Below are positions 17,902 to 25,622 of a stretch of 64,000 nucleotides of DNA, piece by piece. Positions within the stretch are counted from its first letter, which is position 1; each line of letters starts with the position of its first letter. A program made the translations under genes and the position numbers. Origin of the DNA: Streptomyces chartreusis (GTDB lineage: Bacteria > Actinomycetota > Actinomycetes > Streptomycetales > Streptomycetaceae); assembly GCF_008704715.1 (NCBI RefSeq), contig NZ_CP023689.1:4588001-4652000 (forward strand), read 5' to 3'. Under the pieces are notes generated by a model, which saw only the letters and a list, made by a program, of their open reading frames with translations, ran no database searches and was not told the origin of the DNA.

Positions 17902-18360
17902 CTACGGTTCCGTAACAGGACCGGTGATCTGGTCGAGCACTTTCGACAACCGTTCCAGAACCCTTACGGCGTCGGCGAGTTCGGCCTCCCCCATGGCCTC
18001 CGCCAGCCGGTCCGCGAAGGCCGCGTGGCCGGGGTCGATCCGGGAGATCGCCGCCCGCCCCTCGTCCGTCGGCGCGAGGAGCTTGGCGCGGCGGTGTGCC
18101 GGGTTGGGCCGGTACTCCGCGAGCCCCTTGTCCACCAGCAGATCGGCGATGCGCTGCACGCTCTGCCGGGTGATGCCCATCGCGCGGGCGATCCCGGAGA
18201 CCGGCAGGGGTTCGCCGAGCACCGCGCCCAGCACCTGCCACCAGGCCGCCGTCAGACCGGAGGGCCGGGCCAGTTCCTCGGCGACGCCGAGGAACTGGCC
18301 GTTGAGCCGGAAGACGCCGAGCGCGCTGCGGCTGAGCAGGTCCTGTCGCTCCCGGCTCAC
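17902..18360 (-). CDS. MarR-family transcriptional regulator
   Basis: A 152-residue winged-helix regulator of MarR type: SGLTAAWWQVLGAVLGEPLPVSGIARAMGITRQSVQRIADLLVDKGLAEYRPNPAHRRAKL spans the helix-turn-helix and wing, and the final helices form the dimer interface. The GTG start overlaps the stop of the DJ-1-like gene as GTGA, so both are one operon. It probably represses this operon by binding the repeat cluster at 19000-19034, an inference from position. The ligand is unknown. Confidence 0.9.
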   Translation of the reverse strand: MSRERQDLLSRSALGVFRLNGQFLGVAEELARPSGLTAAWWQVLGAVLGEPLPVSGIARAMGITRQSVQRIADLLVDKGLAEYRPNPAHRRAKLLAPTDEGRAAISRIDPGHAAFADRLAEAMGEAELADAVRVLERLSKVLDQITGPVTEP

Positions 18361-18962
18361 GCCGCTCCCGCCTTCTCCAGTACGGCGTACGCGGCCGCGT
18401 CGGAGTCGTGGAACAGCCGGTACCAGGCGTCCAGCACCTCGCCCTCGTACACCCCGAGCAGCCGGAGGATCTCCCTGGCGAAGGCGACCGGCTCGGTCGG
18501 CCCTGCGGTGATCAGCGCGCCGTCGGTGACGGCGTCGGCGTCGACGTACCGCTCGCCGCCGCCGTAGCCGGTGGCCGCGAGGTAGAAGGAGATGGCGCTG
18601 GTGTGGGCGCGGTCGTCGAGCAGTCCCTCGCGGGCGAGACCGGCGGTGGCACCGCAGATCGCGGCGACGGGCACACCTGCGTCGAGGAACTCGCGGGCCT
18701 TGCGGGCGAAGGGCGCCAGGTCGTCGCCGGCATCCCACAGATCGGCGCCCGGGAGGATCAGCAGGGAACTGTCCTCGGGCCGTACGTCGTCCAGCGCGAG
18801 GTCGGGCCGGACGCTCAGTCCGCCGATGCTCCGCACGGGCCGCGTGGCCGGGCCGACGGTGCGGATGCCGTGGCCTGCGCGGGCGAGGTGGGCGGTGGCG
18901 TGCCCCGTCTCCCAGTCGGCGAAGGTGTCGTAGACGGCGAGGTGCACGGGCTTGCTGTTCAT
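18357..18962 (-). CDS. DJ-1/PfpI-family protein
   Basis: A 201-residue class-I glutamine-amidotransferase-like protein of the DJ-1/PfpI family. The nucleophile elbow AICGATAGLA places the conserved cysteine at residue 103, with ILPGADLWD and the His in RAHTSA as other family marks. Members act as chaperone-like stress proteins, glyoxalases, isonitrile hydratases or repressors; this one cannot be assigned further. It is first in an overlapping two-gene operon with a MarR regulator, which suggests a substrate- or stress-induced enzyme. Confidence 0.9.
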   Translation of the reverse strand: MNSKPVHLAVYDTFADWETGHATAHLARAGHGIRTVGPATRPVRSIGGLSVRPDLALDDVRPEDSSLLILPGADLWDAGDDLAPFARKAREFLDAGVPVAAICGATAGLAREGLLDDRAHTSAISFYLAATGYGGGERYVDADAVTDGALITAGPTEPVAFAREILRLLGVYEGEVLDAWYRLFHDSDAAAYAVLEKAGAA

Positions 18963-18999
18963 GGCTTCCCCCTAGAAGCTTCGGCGTCGCTCTTCGATA

Positions 19000-19034
19000 T
19001 GACAGTATCCTGACATGTAGACAGCTTGCTGTCA
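19000..19034. promoter_or_regulatory. Operator-like repeat cluster upstream of the DJ-1/MarR operon
   Basis: The stretch contains TGACAG (19000-19005), TGACAT (19011-19016), and a near-perfect palindrome GACAGC-TT-GCTGTC (19020-19033). The outer TGACAG and CTGTCA (19029-19034) are also inverted to each other. The cluster lies 38-72 nt upstream of the DJ-1-like start and, on the minus strand, begins with TTGACA, a possible -35 element. This is where an autoregulating MarR protein would be expected to bind. The divergent aminotransferase gene starts about 100 nt away. Confidence 0.6.
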
Positions 19035-19136
19035 ATGCTGGAGTGGGTTCGCGTCGACAACCTGTCGCGGAAACCCGCCGACCGCAGACAGGACGCCGAT
19101 ACCGCCTCCCGGTCGCCGCTCCCTACCCTCGGGCGC

Positions 19137-20492
19137 ATGACCCCTCAGCCAGATCCCGAGGTCGGCGCCGCCGTGAAGGCCGCGGACCGTGCGCATGTGT
19201 TCCACTCCTGGTCCGCCCAGGAACTCATCGACCCGCTCGCCGTCGCCGGTGCGGAGGGGTCGTACTTCTGGGACTACGACGGCAAGCGGTACCTCGACTT
19301 CACCAGCGGGCTCGTCTACACCAACATCGGCTACCAGCACCCCAAGGTCGTCGCCGCGATCCAGGAGCAGGCCGCGCGCATGACCACCTTCGCGCCGGCG
19401 TTCGCGGTCGAGGCACGCTCGGAGGCGGCACGGCTGATCGCCGAGCGCACGCCGGGCGACCTCGACAAGATCTTCTTCACCAACGGCGGCGCCGACGCGA
19501 TCGAGCACGCCGTACGGATGGCCCGGCTGCACACCGGGCGCCCGAAGGTGCTGTCGGCGTACCGGTCGTACCACGGCGGCACGCAGCAGGCCGTGAACCT
19601 CACCGGTGACCCGCGCCGCTGGGCCTCCGACGGCGCCGCGGCCGGTGTCGTGCACTTCTGGGCCCCCTTCCTCTACCGCTCCCGCTTCTACGCCGAGACC
19701 GAGGAGCAGGAGTGCGCGCGGGCGCTGGAGCACCTGGAGACGACGATCGCCTTCGAGGGGCCGGCGACGATCGCCGCGATCGTCCTGGAGACGATCCCGG
19801 GGACGGCCGGGATCATGGTGCCGCCGCCCGGCTACCTCGCCGGGGTCCGGGAGATCTGCGACAAGTACGGGATCGTCTTCGTCCTCGACGAGGTCATGGC
19901 CGGGTTCGGCCGCACCGGTGAATGGTTCGCCGCGGACCTCTTCGACGTGACGCCGGACCTGATGACCTTCGCCAAGGGCGTGAACTCCGGCTACGTGCCG
20001 CTGGGCGGCGTCGCCATCTCCGGGGCCATCGCGGAGACGTTCGCGAAGCGGCCCTACCCCGGCGGTCTGACGTACTCGGGCCACCCGCTGGCCTGTGCCG
20101 CCGCCGTCGCGACGATCCAGGTCATGGCCGAGGAGGGCGTCGTCGAGAACGCCGCGCGGCTGGGCACAGACGTGGTCGGCCCCGCACTGCGGGAGCTCGC
20201 CGAGCGGCACCCGTCCGTCGGCGAGGTGCGCGGCGTCGGGATGTTCTGGGCGCTCGAACTGGTGCGGAACCGGGAGACCCGCGAGCCGCTGGTGCCGTAC
20301 AACGCGGCCGGCACGGCGAACGCCCCGATGGCGGCGTTCGGCGCGGCCGCGAAGGCCGCCGGGCTGTGGCCGTTCATCAACATGAACCGCACGCATGTCG
20401 TGCCGCCGTGCAACGTCGGTGAGGCGGAGCTCAAGGAGGGACTGGCGGCCCTGGACACCGCCCTGGCCGTCGCGGACGAGTACACGGAGTAG
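19137..20492 (+). CDS. Class III PLP-dependent aminotransferase
   Basis: A 451-residue cytoplasmic aminotransferase of fold type I, class III (omega-amino acid:pyruvate type). Seen: the N-terminal HVFHSWSAQELIDPLAVAGAEGSYFWDYDGKRYLDFTSG, the FTNGGADAIEHAVRMAR cofactor region, Asp251 in FVLDEVMAGFGRTG, and the PLP lysine in TFAKGVNSGYVPLGG (Lys280). The pattern resembles taurine/beta-alanine:pyruvate aminotransferases, but substrate is not certain. The ATG at 19137 gives the standard N-terminus; the frame is open further upstream but crosses the DJ-1 promoter region. A GntR regulator gene follows on the same strand, so a catabolic pairing is plausible. Confidence 0.9.
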   Translation: MTPQPDPEVGAAVKAADRAHVFHSWSAQELIDPLAVAGAEGSYFWDYDGKRYLDFTSGLVYTNIGYQHPKVVAAIQEQAARMTTFAPAFAVEARSEAARLIAERTPGDLDKIFFTNGGADAIEHAVRMARLHTGRPKVLSAYRSYHGGTQQAVNLTGDPRRWASDGAAAGVVHFWAPFLYRSRFYAETEEQECARALEHLETTIAFEGPATIAAIVLETIPGTAGIMVPPPGYLAGVREICDKYGIVFVLDEVMAGFGRTGEWFAADLFDVTPDLMTFAKGVNSGYVPLGGVAISGAIAETFAKRPYPGGLTYSGHPLACAAAVATIQVMAEEGVVENAARLGTDVVGPALRELAERHPSVGEVRGVGMFWALELVRNRETREPLVPYNAAGTANAPMAAFGAAAKAAGLWPFINMNRTHVVPPCNVGEAELKEGLAALDTALAVADEYTE

Positions 20493-20551
20493 GTCCGCGA
20501 CGGAGAAAATCGAGGTCGTCGCAGAAACGTCGCCCCGAATCCGAACGACTA

Positions 20552-20589
20552 AGGTGGCGTGCTCGTAGACATATACGTGCACGCCACCT
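20552..20589. promoter_or_regulatory. 11-bp inverted repeat upstream of the GntR gene
   Basis: AGGTGGCGTGC (20552-20562) and GCACGCCACCT (20579-20589) are perfect inverted repeats around a 16-nt centre, in which CGTA (20564-20567) and TACG (20574-20577) continue the symmetry. The element lies 28 nt before the ATG of the GntR gene. No U-tract follows, so an operator for GntR autoregulation is favoured over a terminator of the aminotransferase gene, but both could apply. Confidence 0.6.
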
Positions 20590-20617
20590 CATCGCGACGA
20601 CGGGAGACGCCCCGACC

Positions 20618-21319
20618 ATGCCCGGCACCGGCGGCAACGGCTCGGTCACGCGAAGCACCCTGCGCCAGCAGATCGCGGACGCGCTGCGGGACGAGGTACT
20701 GGCCGGGCGGCTCCAGGCGGGCCGCGAATTCACCGTCAAGGAGATCGCCGAGCAGTACGGCGTCTCCGCGACCCCGGTCCGCGAGGCGCTCGTCGACCTC
20801 GCCGCACAGGGCCTGCTGGAGGCCGACCAGCACCGCGGCTTCCGGGTCCACGAGTACTCCGTGGCGGACTACCGCAACATCGTCGAGGCCCGCGGCCTGG
20901 TCACCGACGGCATCTTCCAGGTCCTGGCCACCGACCGCCCCGGCCACCGCGACCCCGACGACCCGCGCGTCCTCACCGCCGTGGTCGGCGTACGCCGCCG
21001 CGCCGAGGAGGCCGAGCGCGCCGCCACGGCCGGCGACCTCACCGTCCTCATCGGCTACGACCTGCGCTTCTGGCGCGAGCTCGGCGCCCTCTTCGGCAAC
21101 CCCTACCTCGCCGACTTCCTGCACCGGCTGCGGGTGCAGTCCTGGGTCTGCGCGGTCCAGTACCTGCGCCGACTGGACGATCTGCGCGGCCATCTCTGGG
21201 CCCGGCACACCGATCTGGTCGACGCGCTGATGCAGCGCGACCTGCCCACGGCCCGCCAGATCATCGCCACCCACGACGCGGACTCGGTCGCCCTGATCGA
21301 GCGACTGGCGGCCGGGTGA
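20618..21319 (+). CDS. GntR-family transcriptional regulator (FadR subfamily)
   Basis: A 233-residue regulator with an N-terminal winged helix (LRQQIADALRDEVLAGRLQAGREFTVKEIAEQYGVSATPVREALVDLAAQGLLEADQHRGFRV, residues 15-77) and an all-helical FCD-like effector domain (about 85-230). FadR-type regulators usually respond to a carboxylic or amino acid and control adjacent catabolic genes; the aminotransferase upstream is a candidate target. Its stop overlaps the GTG of the next gene (GTGA), coupling it to the large glycosyltransferase, which is odd for a catabolic regulator. Confidence 0.92.
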   Translation: MPGTGGNGSVTRSTLRQQIADALRDEVLAGRLQAGREFTVKEIAEQYGVSATPVREALVDLAAQGLLEADQHRGFRVHEYSVADYRNIVEARGLVTDGIFQVLATDRPGHRDPDDPRVLTAVVGVRRRAEEAERAATAGDLTVLIGYDLRFWRELGALFGNPYLADFLHRLRVQSWVCAVQYLRRLDDLRGHLWARHTDLVDALMQRDLPTARQIIATHDADSVALIERLAAG

Positions 21320-23799
21320 GCCACGAGCGGGAGCCGACGAACACCCCCGCCCTGCTTGACGCTCCCGACCTCTCCGTCGTCATCCCCGCCTACAACGAGC
21401 GGCACCGCCTCACCCCCACCCTCGACGCCCTCACCGACTACCTGTCGGCGGACGAACCCCGCTGGGGCTCCTGGGAGATCGTCGTCGCCGACGACGGTTC
21501 CACCGACGGCACCGGCGACCTCGTCACCGCCCGCCGGGACCCCCGTCTCCGCCTGGTCACCGGCGAGGGCAACCGCGGCAAGGGCCACGCCCTGCGCCTG
21601 GGTGTCGCCGCCTCCCGCGGACGCCGTGTGCTGGTCACCGACGCCGATCTCGCGACGCCGATCGAGGAGCTGGAGCGGCTGGACAAGGCGCTCGGCGAGG
21701 GCGACTGCGCGGCGATCGGCTCCCGTTCGGCCCCCGGTGCCACGATCGGCGCCCGCCAGCACCGGGTGCGCGAACTGCTGGGCCGCGCGGGCAACGCGCT
21801 CATACGCCGAACCGCCCTGCCCGGCATCCACGACACCCAGTGCGGCTTCAAGCTCTACGACGGCGACCGGGCCCGCGAGGCGTACGCCGCCTCCCGCGTC
21901 AACGGCTGGGGCATAGACGTGGAGGTGCTGCGGCATCTGCGCGAGGCCGGGCTGTCCGTCGCCGAGGTCCCGGTCCGCTGGTCCCACCGGCCCGGCTCGA
22001 AGGTCGGCCCCCTCGACTACGTCCGCGCGCTGACCGAGATCACCCGCATCGCCGCCCGCTCCGTACGCCCCGCCGACGTCTTCGCGCCCTTCCTGTTCCT
22101 GCTGATGTCGGTGGCCCTGTACTCCGGCCGCTTCTTCGCCCCGGCCGGCCGCTATCTCCCCGACTCGCTGCGCGACCAGAACCAGTGGGAGTGGTTCTTC
22201 GCGGTCACGGCCGACAACGTCGCCCACTTCCGCAACCCCCTCTTCACCGACCTCCAGGGCTTCCCGGACGGCGTGAACCTCATGGCCAACACGGTCATGC
22301 TCGGCATGTCCGTCCCGCTGGCGCCCCTCACCCTGGCCGCCGGTCCCGCGCTCACCCTCAGCCTGGTCATGACGCTGGGCCTCGCCGCCACCGCGGCCGC
22401 CTGGTACTGGCTGATCGTCAAGTACCTGGTCCGCAGCCGGGTCGCGGCCTTCCTCGGCGCCGCCCTGGCCGCGTTCGCGCCGCCGATGGTGAGCCACGCC
22501 CACGCGCACCCCAACTTCGTGGTGCTGTTCATGGTCCCGCTGATCATCGACCGCGCCCTGCGCCTGTGCGCGGGCACCCGGGTGGTCCGGGACGGCGTGG
22601 TCCTCGGTCTGATGGCGGCCTACCAGGTCTTCCTCGGCGAGGAGCCGCTGCTGCTGACGGCGCTGGGCATGCTGCTGTTCACGGCCGCCTACGCCGTCCT
22701 GCGCCGGGACGCGGCACGGGCGGCCTGGCGGCCGCTGCTGCGGGGCGTCCTCATCGGCGCCGCCGTCTGCCTCCCCCTCATCGTGTATCCGCTGGTGTGG
22801 CAGTTCGCCGGGCCGCAGAGCTACACCGACATCGAGCACAACCCCCGCTCCTTCAACAGCCCCCTCGCCCTGCTCTCCTTCGCCGAGCGCTCATGGCTGG
22901 CGGGCGACGCCGGCACCGCGAAGGCCCTCGCCTTCAACACCACCGAGCAGAACGCCTTCTACGGCTGGCCGCTGGTCCTGCTCGCCCTCGCGATCGTCGT
23001 ACTGCTCCGGAAGCGGGCCCCGGTCACAGCGCTGGCGTTCACGGCGGTGGCCGCGGCCTTCCTGTCCCTCGGGCGGGAGTTCCGCATCCCGCTGACCGGC
23101 GTCGTCCTCCCGGGTCCCTGGGAACTCCTCGCCGACAAGCCGTTGTTCGAGGCGGTCATCGAGAGCCGCGTCGCGATGATCTGCGCGCCCGCGCTGGGCA
23201 TGCTGCTCGCCGTCGCCGTGGACCGGCTGCTCGCGGTACGGCCCCCGGCCACCCGGTACGCCGGCCTCCTCGCCGTCGCCCTCGCCCTGCTCCCCCTGGT
23301 CCCGGCCCCGCTCAGGGCCGTCGACCGTGCCGAGGTGCCGCCCTTCATCGCGGAGGGGACCTGGGCGTCGTACGTCCGCGAGGGCGAGTCGCTCGTGCCG
23401 GTGCCGTTGCCCGACCCCTCCGACGCGGACGCGCTGCACTGGCAGACCGAGGCCGGCTTCGGCTTCGCACTGCCGGGCGGCTACTTCAACGGCCCCTACG
23501 GCGACGAACGCGTCGGCATCTACGGCGCCGAGCCCCGCTTCACCTCCAACCTGCTGCGTGAGGTGCGCAACACGGGCGAGATCCCGCCCGTCAATGACTC
23601 CTGGCGCGAGCAGGCACGGGTGGACCTGGCGTACTGGAAGGCAGGCGTACTGGTCCTGGCCCCGCAGCCGAACGACTCCGCACTGCGGGCGACCGTGGAA
23701 AAGCTGTTGGGCGAGTCCGGTAAGTGGGTCGGCGGAGTATGGGTATGGGACCTGCACGAGGGGACCCGTCCTCGCGCCGCACCGATTACCCTGCCCTGA
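21316..23799 (+). CDS. GT2 glycosyltransferase fused to a multi-spanning membrane domain
   Basis: An 827-residue protein. Residues 18-250 form a family 2 glycosyltransferase of the dolichyl-/polyprenyl-phosphate type: LSVVIPAYNERHRL, VVADDGSTDGTGD, VTDADLATP and GIHDTQCGFKLYDGDRA. From about residue 255 on there are 10 or more transmembrane helices with a large loop (SYTDIEHNPRSF), then an extracytoplasmic C-terminal region of about 150 residues, the layout of a GT-C-like sugar transferase. The natural inference is one polypeptide that makes a polyprenyl-phosphate sugar and then transfers it outside the membrane; acceptor and sugar are unknown. Start GTG overlaps the GntR stop. Confidence 0.88.
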   Translation: MSHEREPTNTPALLDAPDLSVVIPAYNERHRLTPTLDALTDYLSADEPRWGSWEIVVADDGSTDGTGDLVTARRDPRLRLVTGEGNRGKGHALRLGVAASRGRRVLVTDADLATPIEELERLDKALGEGDCAAIGSRSAPGATIGARQHRVRELLGRAGNALIRRTALPGIHDTQCGFKLYDGDRAREAYAASRVNGWGIDVEVLRHLREAGLSVAEVPVRWSHRPGSKVGPLDYVRALTEITRIAARSVRPADVFAPFLFLLMSVALYSGRFFAPAGRYLPDSLRDQNQWEWFFAVTADNVAHFRNPLFTDLQGFPDGVNLMANTVMLGMSVPLAPLTLAAGPALTLSLVMTLGLAATAAAWYWLIVKYLVRSRVAAFLGAALAAFAPPMVSHAHAHPNFVVLFMVPLIIDRALRLCAGTRVVRDGVVLGLMAAYQVFLGEEPLLLTALGMLLFTAAYAVLRRDAARAAWRPLLRGVLIGAAVCLPLIVYPLVWQFAGPQSYTDIEHNPRSFNSPLALLSFAERSWLAGDAGTAKALAFNTTEQNAFYGWPLVLLALAIVVLLRKRAPVTALAFTAVAAAFLSLGREFRIPLTGVVLPGPWELLADKPLFEAVIESRVAMICAPALGMLLAVAVDRLLAVRPPATRYAGLLAVALALLPLVPAPLRAVDRAEVPPFIAEGTWASYVREGESLVPVPLPDPSDADALHWQTEAGFGFALPGGYFNGPYGDERVGIYGAEPRFTSNLLREVRNTGEIPPVNDSWREQARVDLAYWKAGVLVLAPQPNDSALRATVEKLLGESGKWVGGVWVWDLHEGTRPRAAPITLP

Positions 23800-23836
23800 C
23801 CGACGTGCTACGCCGAGCTGTGCGAGGAGCCCTCTT

Positions 23837-24487
23837 TTGGCCTGTGACCTGTGGCTGGTACCGCTTGTCGATGTGTTGTGCCACACCCCCGACAACCCGT
23901 TCGCCGAGGAACTCGCGCAATACAACAAGGTGCTCGCCGAGGCCGGGTTGCCACCGGTGCCGGTGTACCAGTACATGCCGGGCCTGTCCGGCGACGTCGC
24001 CCCGGTCGCCGGGTTCGACTACGACGCGCTGCACTTCCTGCGCCGGGCCTATCTGCTCCAGGTCTGCGGGCTCGCCGTCACCCCGGTCGACGAACTGGGC
24101 GGCGACTACGAACAGCTCCTGGAGATGTTCGAGTCGACGGCCAAGCAGTCGCATCTGGTCTGGCACTACGACCACGCGGGCGCCTACGTCCCGGTCGACT
24201 TCCCGGGTCCGCTCTCCAACGACGAACTCCTCGCGGGCGGCGGCCCCCTGGGCTCCGCCCAGGCGCTCCTGCGCGAGCTGGAGTTCGTGGCCCCGGTGAT
24301 CGGCATCGACCCGGCCAACCCGCCGACCGCACCGCAGGCCCCGCTCGCGCCCACGGCCCTGGAGGAACCGGCCGTCGCCGCGCCCTACGACCCCAGCCCC
24401 TTCGCCCGTGAACGGCACGTCTGGCTGGGCCTGCACGCGGCGGCGACCCGGAGTCTGGCCCAGGGCTCGATGATCGTCTTCAGCTGA
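23837..24487 (+). CDS. Conserved hypothetical protein
   Basis: A 216-residue soluble protein I do not recognise. The TTG at 23837 is chosen since GAGGAG lies 7 nt before it, giving MACDLWLVPLVDVLCHTPDNPFAEELAQYNKVLAEAGLP. It contains two early cysteines, a Tyr-rich region (VPVYQYMPG, DYDALHFLRRAYLLQ), SHLVWHYDHAGAYVPVDFPGP (about 112-132), and a Pro/Ala-rich linker near 160-185 before a final helix. No signal peptide or membrane segment is seen. It follows the glycosyltransferase on the same strand after 37 nt and may be cotranscribed. Codon use is normal for the genome. Confidence 0.75.
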   Translation: MACDLWLVPLVDVLCHTPDNPFAEELAQYNKVLAEAGLPPVPVYQYMPGLSGDVAPVAGFDYDALHFLRRAYLLQVCGLAVTPVDELGGDYEQLLEMFESTAKQSHLVWHYDHAGAYVPVDFPGPLSNDELLAGGGPLGSAQALLRELEFVAPVIGIDPANPPTAPQAPLAPTALEEPAVAAPYDPSPFARERHVWLGLHAAATRSLAQGSMIVFS

Positions 24488-24488
24488 C

Positions 24489-24788
24489 CTACTTGAGCTG
24501 GGACAGCCCCTTCTGGAGGTCGTCGGCGTTCATCACCGGCGTGTAGTCCACCTCGGCGCCGAACTTCTCGAAGAGCGGCTCGGTGAGCGGGGGCATCTGG
24601 GCGGAGTCCTGCATGTCGAAGACCACGAACATCGTGCGGACCCCGCCGGTGGCCGTGAAGTAGGAGGCTTCCGGCTTGAAGGCCCCGACGATCTCCTGCA
24701 TCACCTGGGGCATCTTGCCGCTGCGGATGAGCTCGTTCGTCTTCTCGGTGTCGAGATGGGCCTGAAGCAGTACACGCACGACGTTCAC
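24489..24788 (-). CDS. Small hypothetical protein, possible dimeric alpha-beta barrel
   Basis: A 99-residue protein starting at GTG with a GGAAG site close ahead. The pattern VVRVLLQAHLDTEKTNELIRSGKMPQVMQEIVGAFKPEASYFTATGGVRTMFVVFDMQDSAQMPPLTEPLF suggests a beta-alpha-beta ferredoxin-like (dimeric alpha-beta barrel, DUF3303-like) fold. Such proteins can be monooxygenase-like or ligand-binding, but no catalytic residue is recognisable. It is convergent with the preceding gene, only 1 nt apart, so the two 3' ends are adjacent. Confidence 0.7.
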   Translation of the reverse strand: MNVVRVLLQAHLDTEKTNELIRSGKMPQVMQEIVGAFKPEASYFTATGGVRTMFVVFDMQDSAQMPPLTEPLFEKFGAEVDYTPVMNADDLQKGLSQLK

Positions 24789-24874
24789 CTTCTTCCGGTC
24801 GCCCCCTGCGACCTCACGCTAGGGCCGCCACGCGGAGGTCGCCCGCTCAGTACTCCATCGGGGCGGGGCGGAAC

Positions 24875-24905
24875 GGGGAGGACACCCGGGCGGGGTGCCC
24901 TCCCC
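24875..24905 (-). terminator. Stem-loop downstream of the toxin/antitoxin operon
   Basis: GGGGAGGACACC (24875-24886) pairs with GGTGCCCTCCCC (24894-24905), 12 bp with a single A-C mismatch and a 7-nt loop. It begins 7 nt past the stop of the PIN-like gene on the minus strand, as expected for a rho-independent-like terminator without U-tract. Confidence 0.6.
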
Positions 24906-24911
24906 CTCAGG

Positions 24912-25325
24912 TCACCGCCGGCGCGGCAACCTGATGGTCCGTACCAGGGGCATCTCCGCGTACAGGTCGGGGTCGGCGGTCAGCACACGACGGCCGTCCG
25001 GCCAGTCCGGCGTCGGCCGGGAGAGATGGATCGCATGGCCGAGTCGCCACTCCACCCCGTCACGCAACAGCGCCCCCACGGTGGACGCCCCGGAGAAGTC
25101 CAACTCGACGATCTCCACGGCGGGCAGCGCTCCGACATGCTCGGCGAGCCCCTTGCGCATTCCGTCGGCAGCGGCCAGGCACAGGGCCGGTACGTACACG
25201 TGCCGAGTGGGCCCGTGCTCGGTGTTCGCGACGAACTGTGAGGCCAGCGAGTTCCCCGAGCCGAGCGCCAGCAGGGCCGACTCGTCGAACACGACGCCGG
25301 TCGACCCGGCCCTCGTAGCGCTCAC
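24912..25325 (-). CDS. PIN-like toxin (VapC-type) of a toxin-antitoxin pair
   Basis: A 137-residue protein with a PIN-like outline: N-terminal acidic strand VVFDESALLALGSGN (Asp14 region), a middle helix-rich part, and the C-terminal strand GRRVLTADPDLYAEM with an acidic residue, as in VapC ribonucleases. The classic four-acid site is not fully clear, so RNase activity is inferred. It overlaps the upstream antitoxin gene by 4 nt, the usual order (antitoxin first). A terminator hairpin follows directly. The window shows no nearby mobile element genes. Confidence 0.7.
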   Translation of the reverse strand: MSATRAGSTGVVFDESALLALGSGNSLASQFVANTEHGPTRHVYVPALCLAAADGMRKGLAEHVGALPAVEIVELDFSGASTVGALLRDGVEWRLGHAIHLSRPTPDWPDGRRVLTADPDLYAEMPLVRTIRLPRRR

Positions 25326-25585
25326 AGACTGTCCACGGGCCGACCGGCCTCAAGGTCCTGCCAGACCTTCTCCACCCTGTCGTGGTCCTCGTCCGTGAGC
25401 GTCACACCGAAGTGCGTCTCGCAGTACGCCTTGGTCGCCTCGTACCGCTTCCGCAGCTCTTCCTTGGTCGGCGTGGCCCCCGCCAGTTCGGCGATCAGGT
25501 CACGCATGGTCATCCCGCGCTCGCGGGCAAGGACCATGAGGCGGTCACGGACAGCGGGATCGACCTTGACGGTGGTGTCAGCCAT
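25322..25585 (-). CDS. Ribbon-helix-helix-type antitoxin
   Basis: An 87-residue protein with an N-terminal ribbon-helix-helix-like segment (MADTTVKVDPAVRDRLMVLARERGMTMRDLIAELAG) and an acidic C-terminal tail (TDEDHDRVEKVWQDLEAG) suited to wrap a toxin. The ATG at 25585 is preferred; a longer frame upstream runs through the operator. There is no Shine-Dalgarno sequence before this ATG and a TATACT -10 element lies only 7-12 nt upstream, so the message is probably leaderless. It likely represses its own operon through the palindrome at 25593-25609. Confidence 0.72.
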   Translation of the reverse strand: MADTTVKVDPAVRDRLMVLARERGMTMRDLIAELAGATPTKEELRKRYEATKAYCETHFGVTLTDEDHDRVEKVWQDLEAGRPVDSL

Positions 25586-25591
25586 AATCGA

Positions 25592-25609
25592 AGTATACCC
25601 ACGGTATAC
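25592..25609 (-). promoter_or_regulatory. Antitoxin operator overlapping a -10 element
   Basis: GTATACC (25593-25599) and GGTATAC (25603-25609) form a perfect 7-bp inverted repeat with a CAC spacer. On the minus strand it carries TATACT (25592-25597), a good -10 box, placing the transcript start at or next to the antitoxin ATG at 25585. Binding of the antitoxin here would block RNA polymerase directly. Confidence 0.65.
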
Positions 25610-25622
25610 CACGTCGGGCCGC

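Noticed and set aside
17902..19035. A 377-residue product fused to the MarR protein
   Set aside because: The upstream two-thirds is the shadow of the DJ-1-like gene in another frame; the MarR domain begins at the GTGA overlap.
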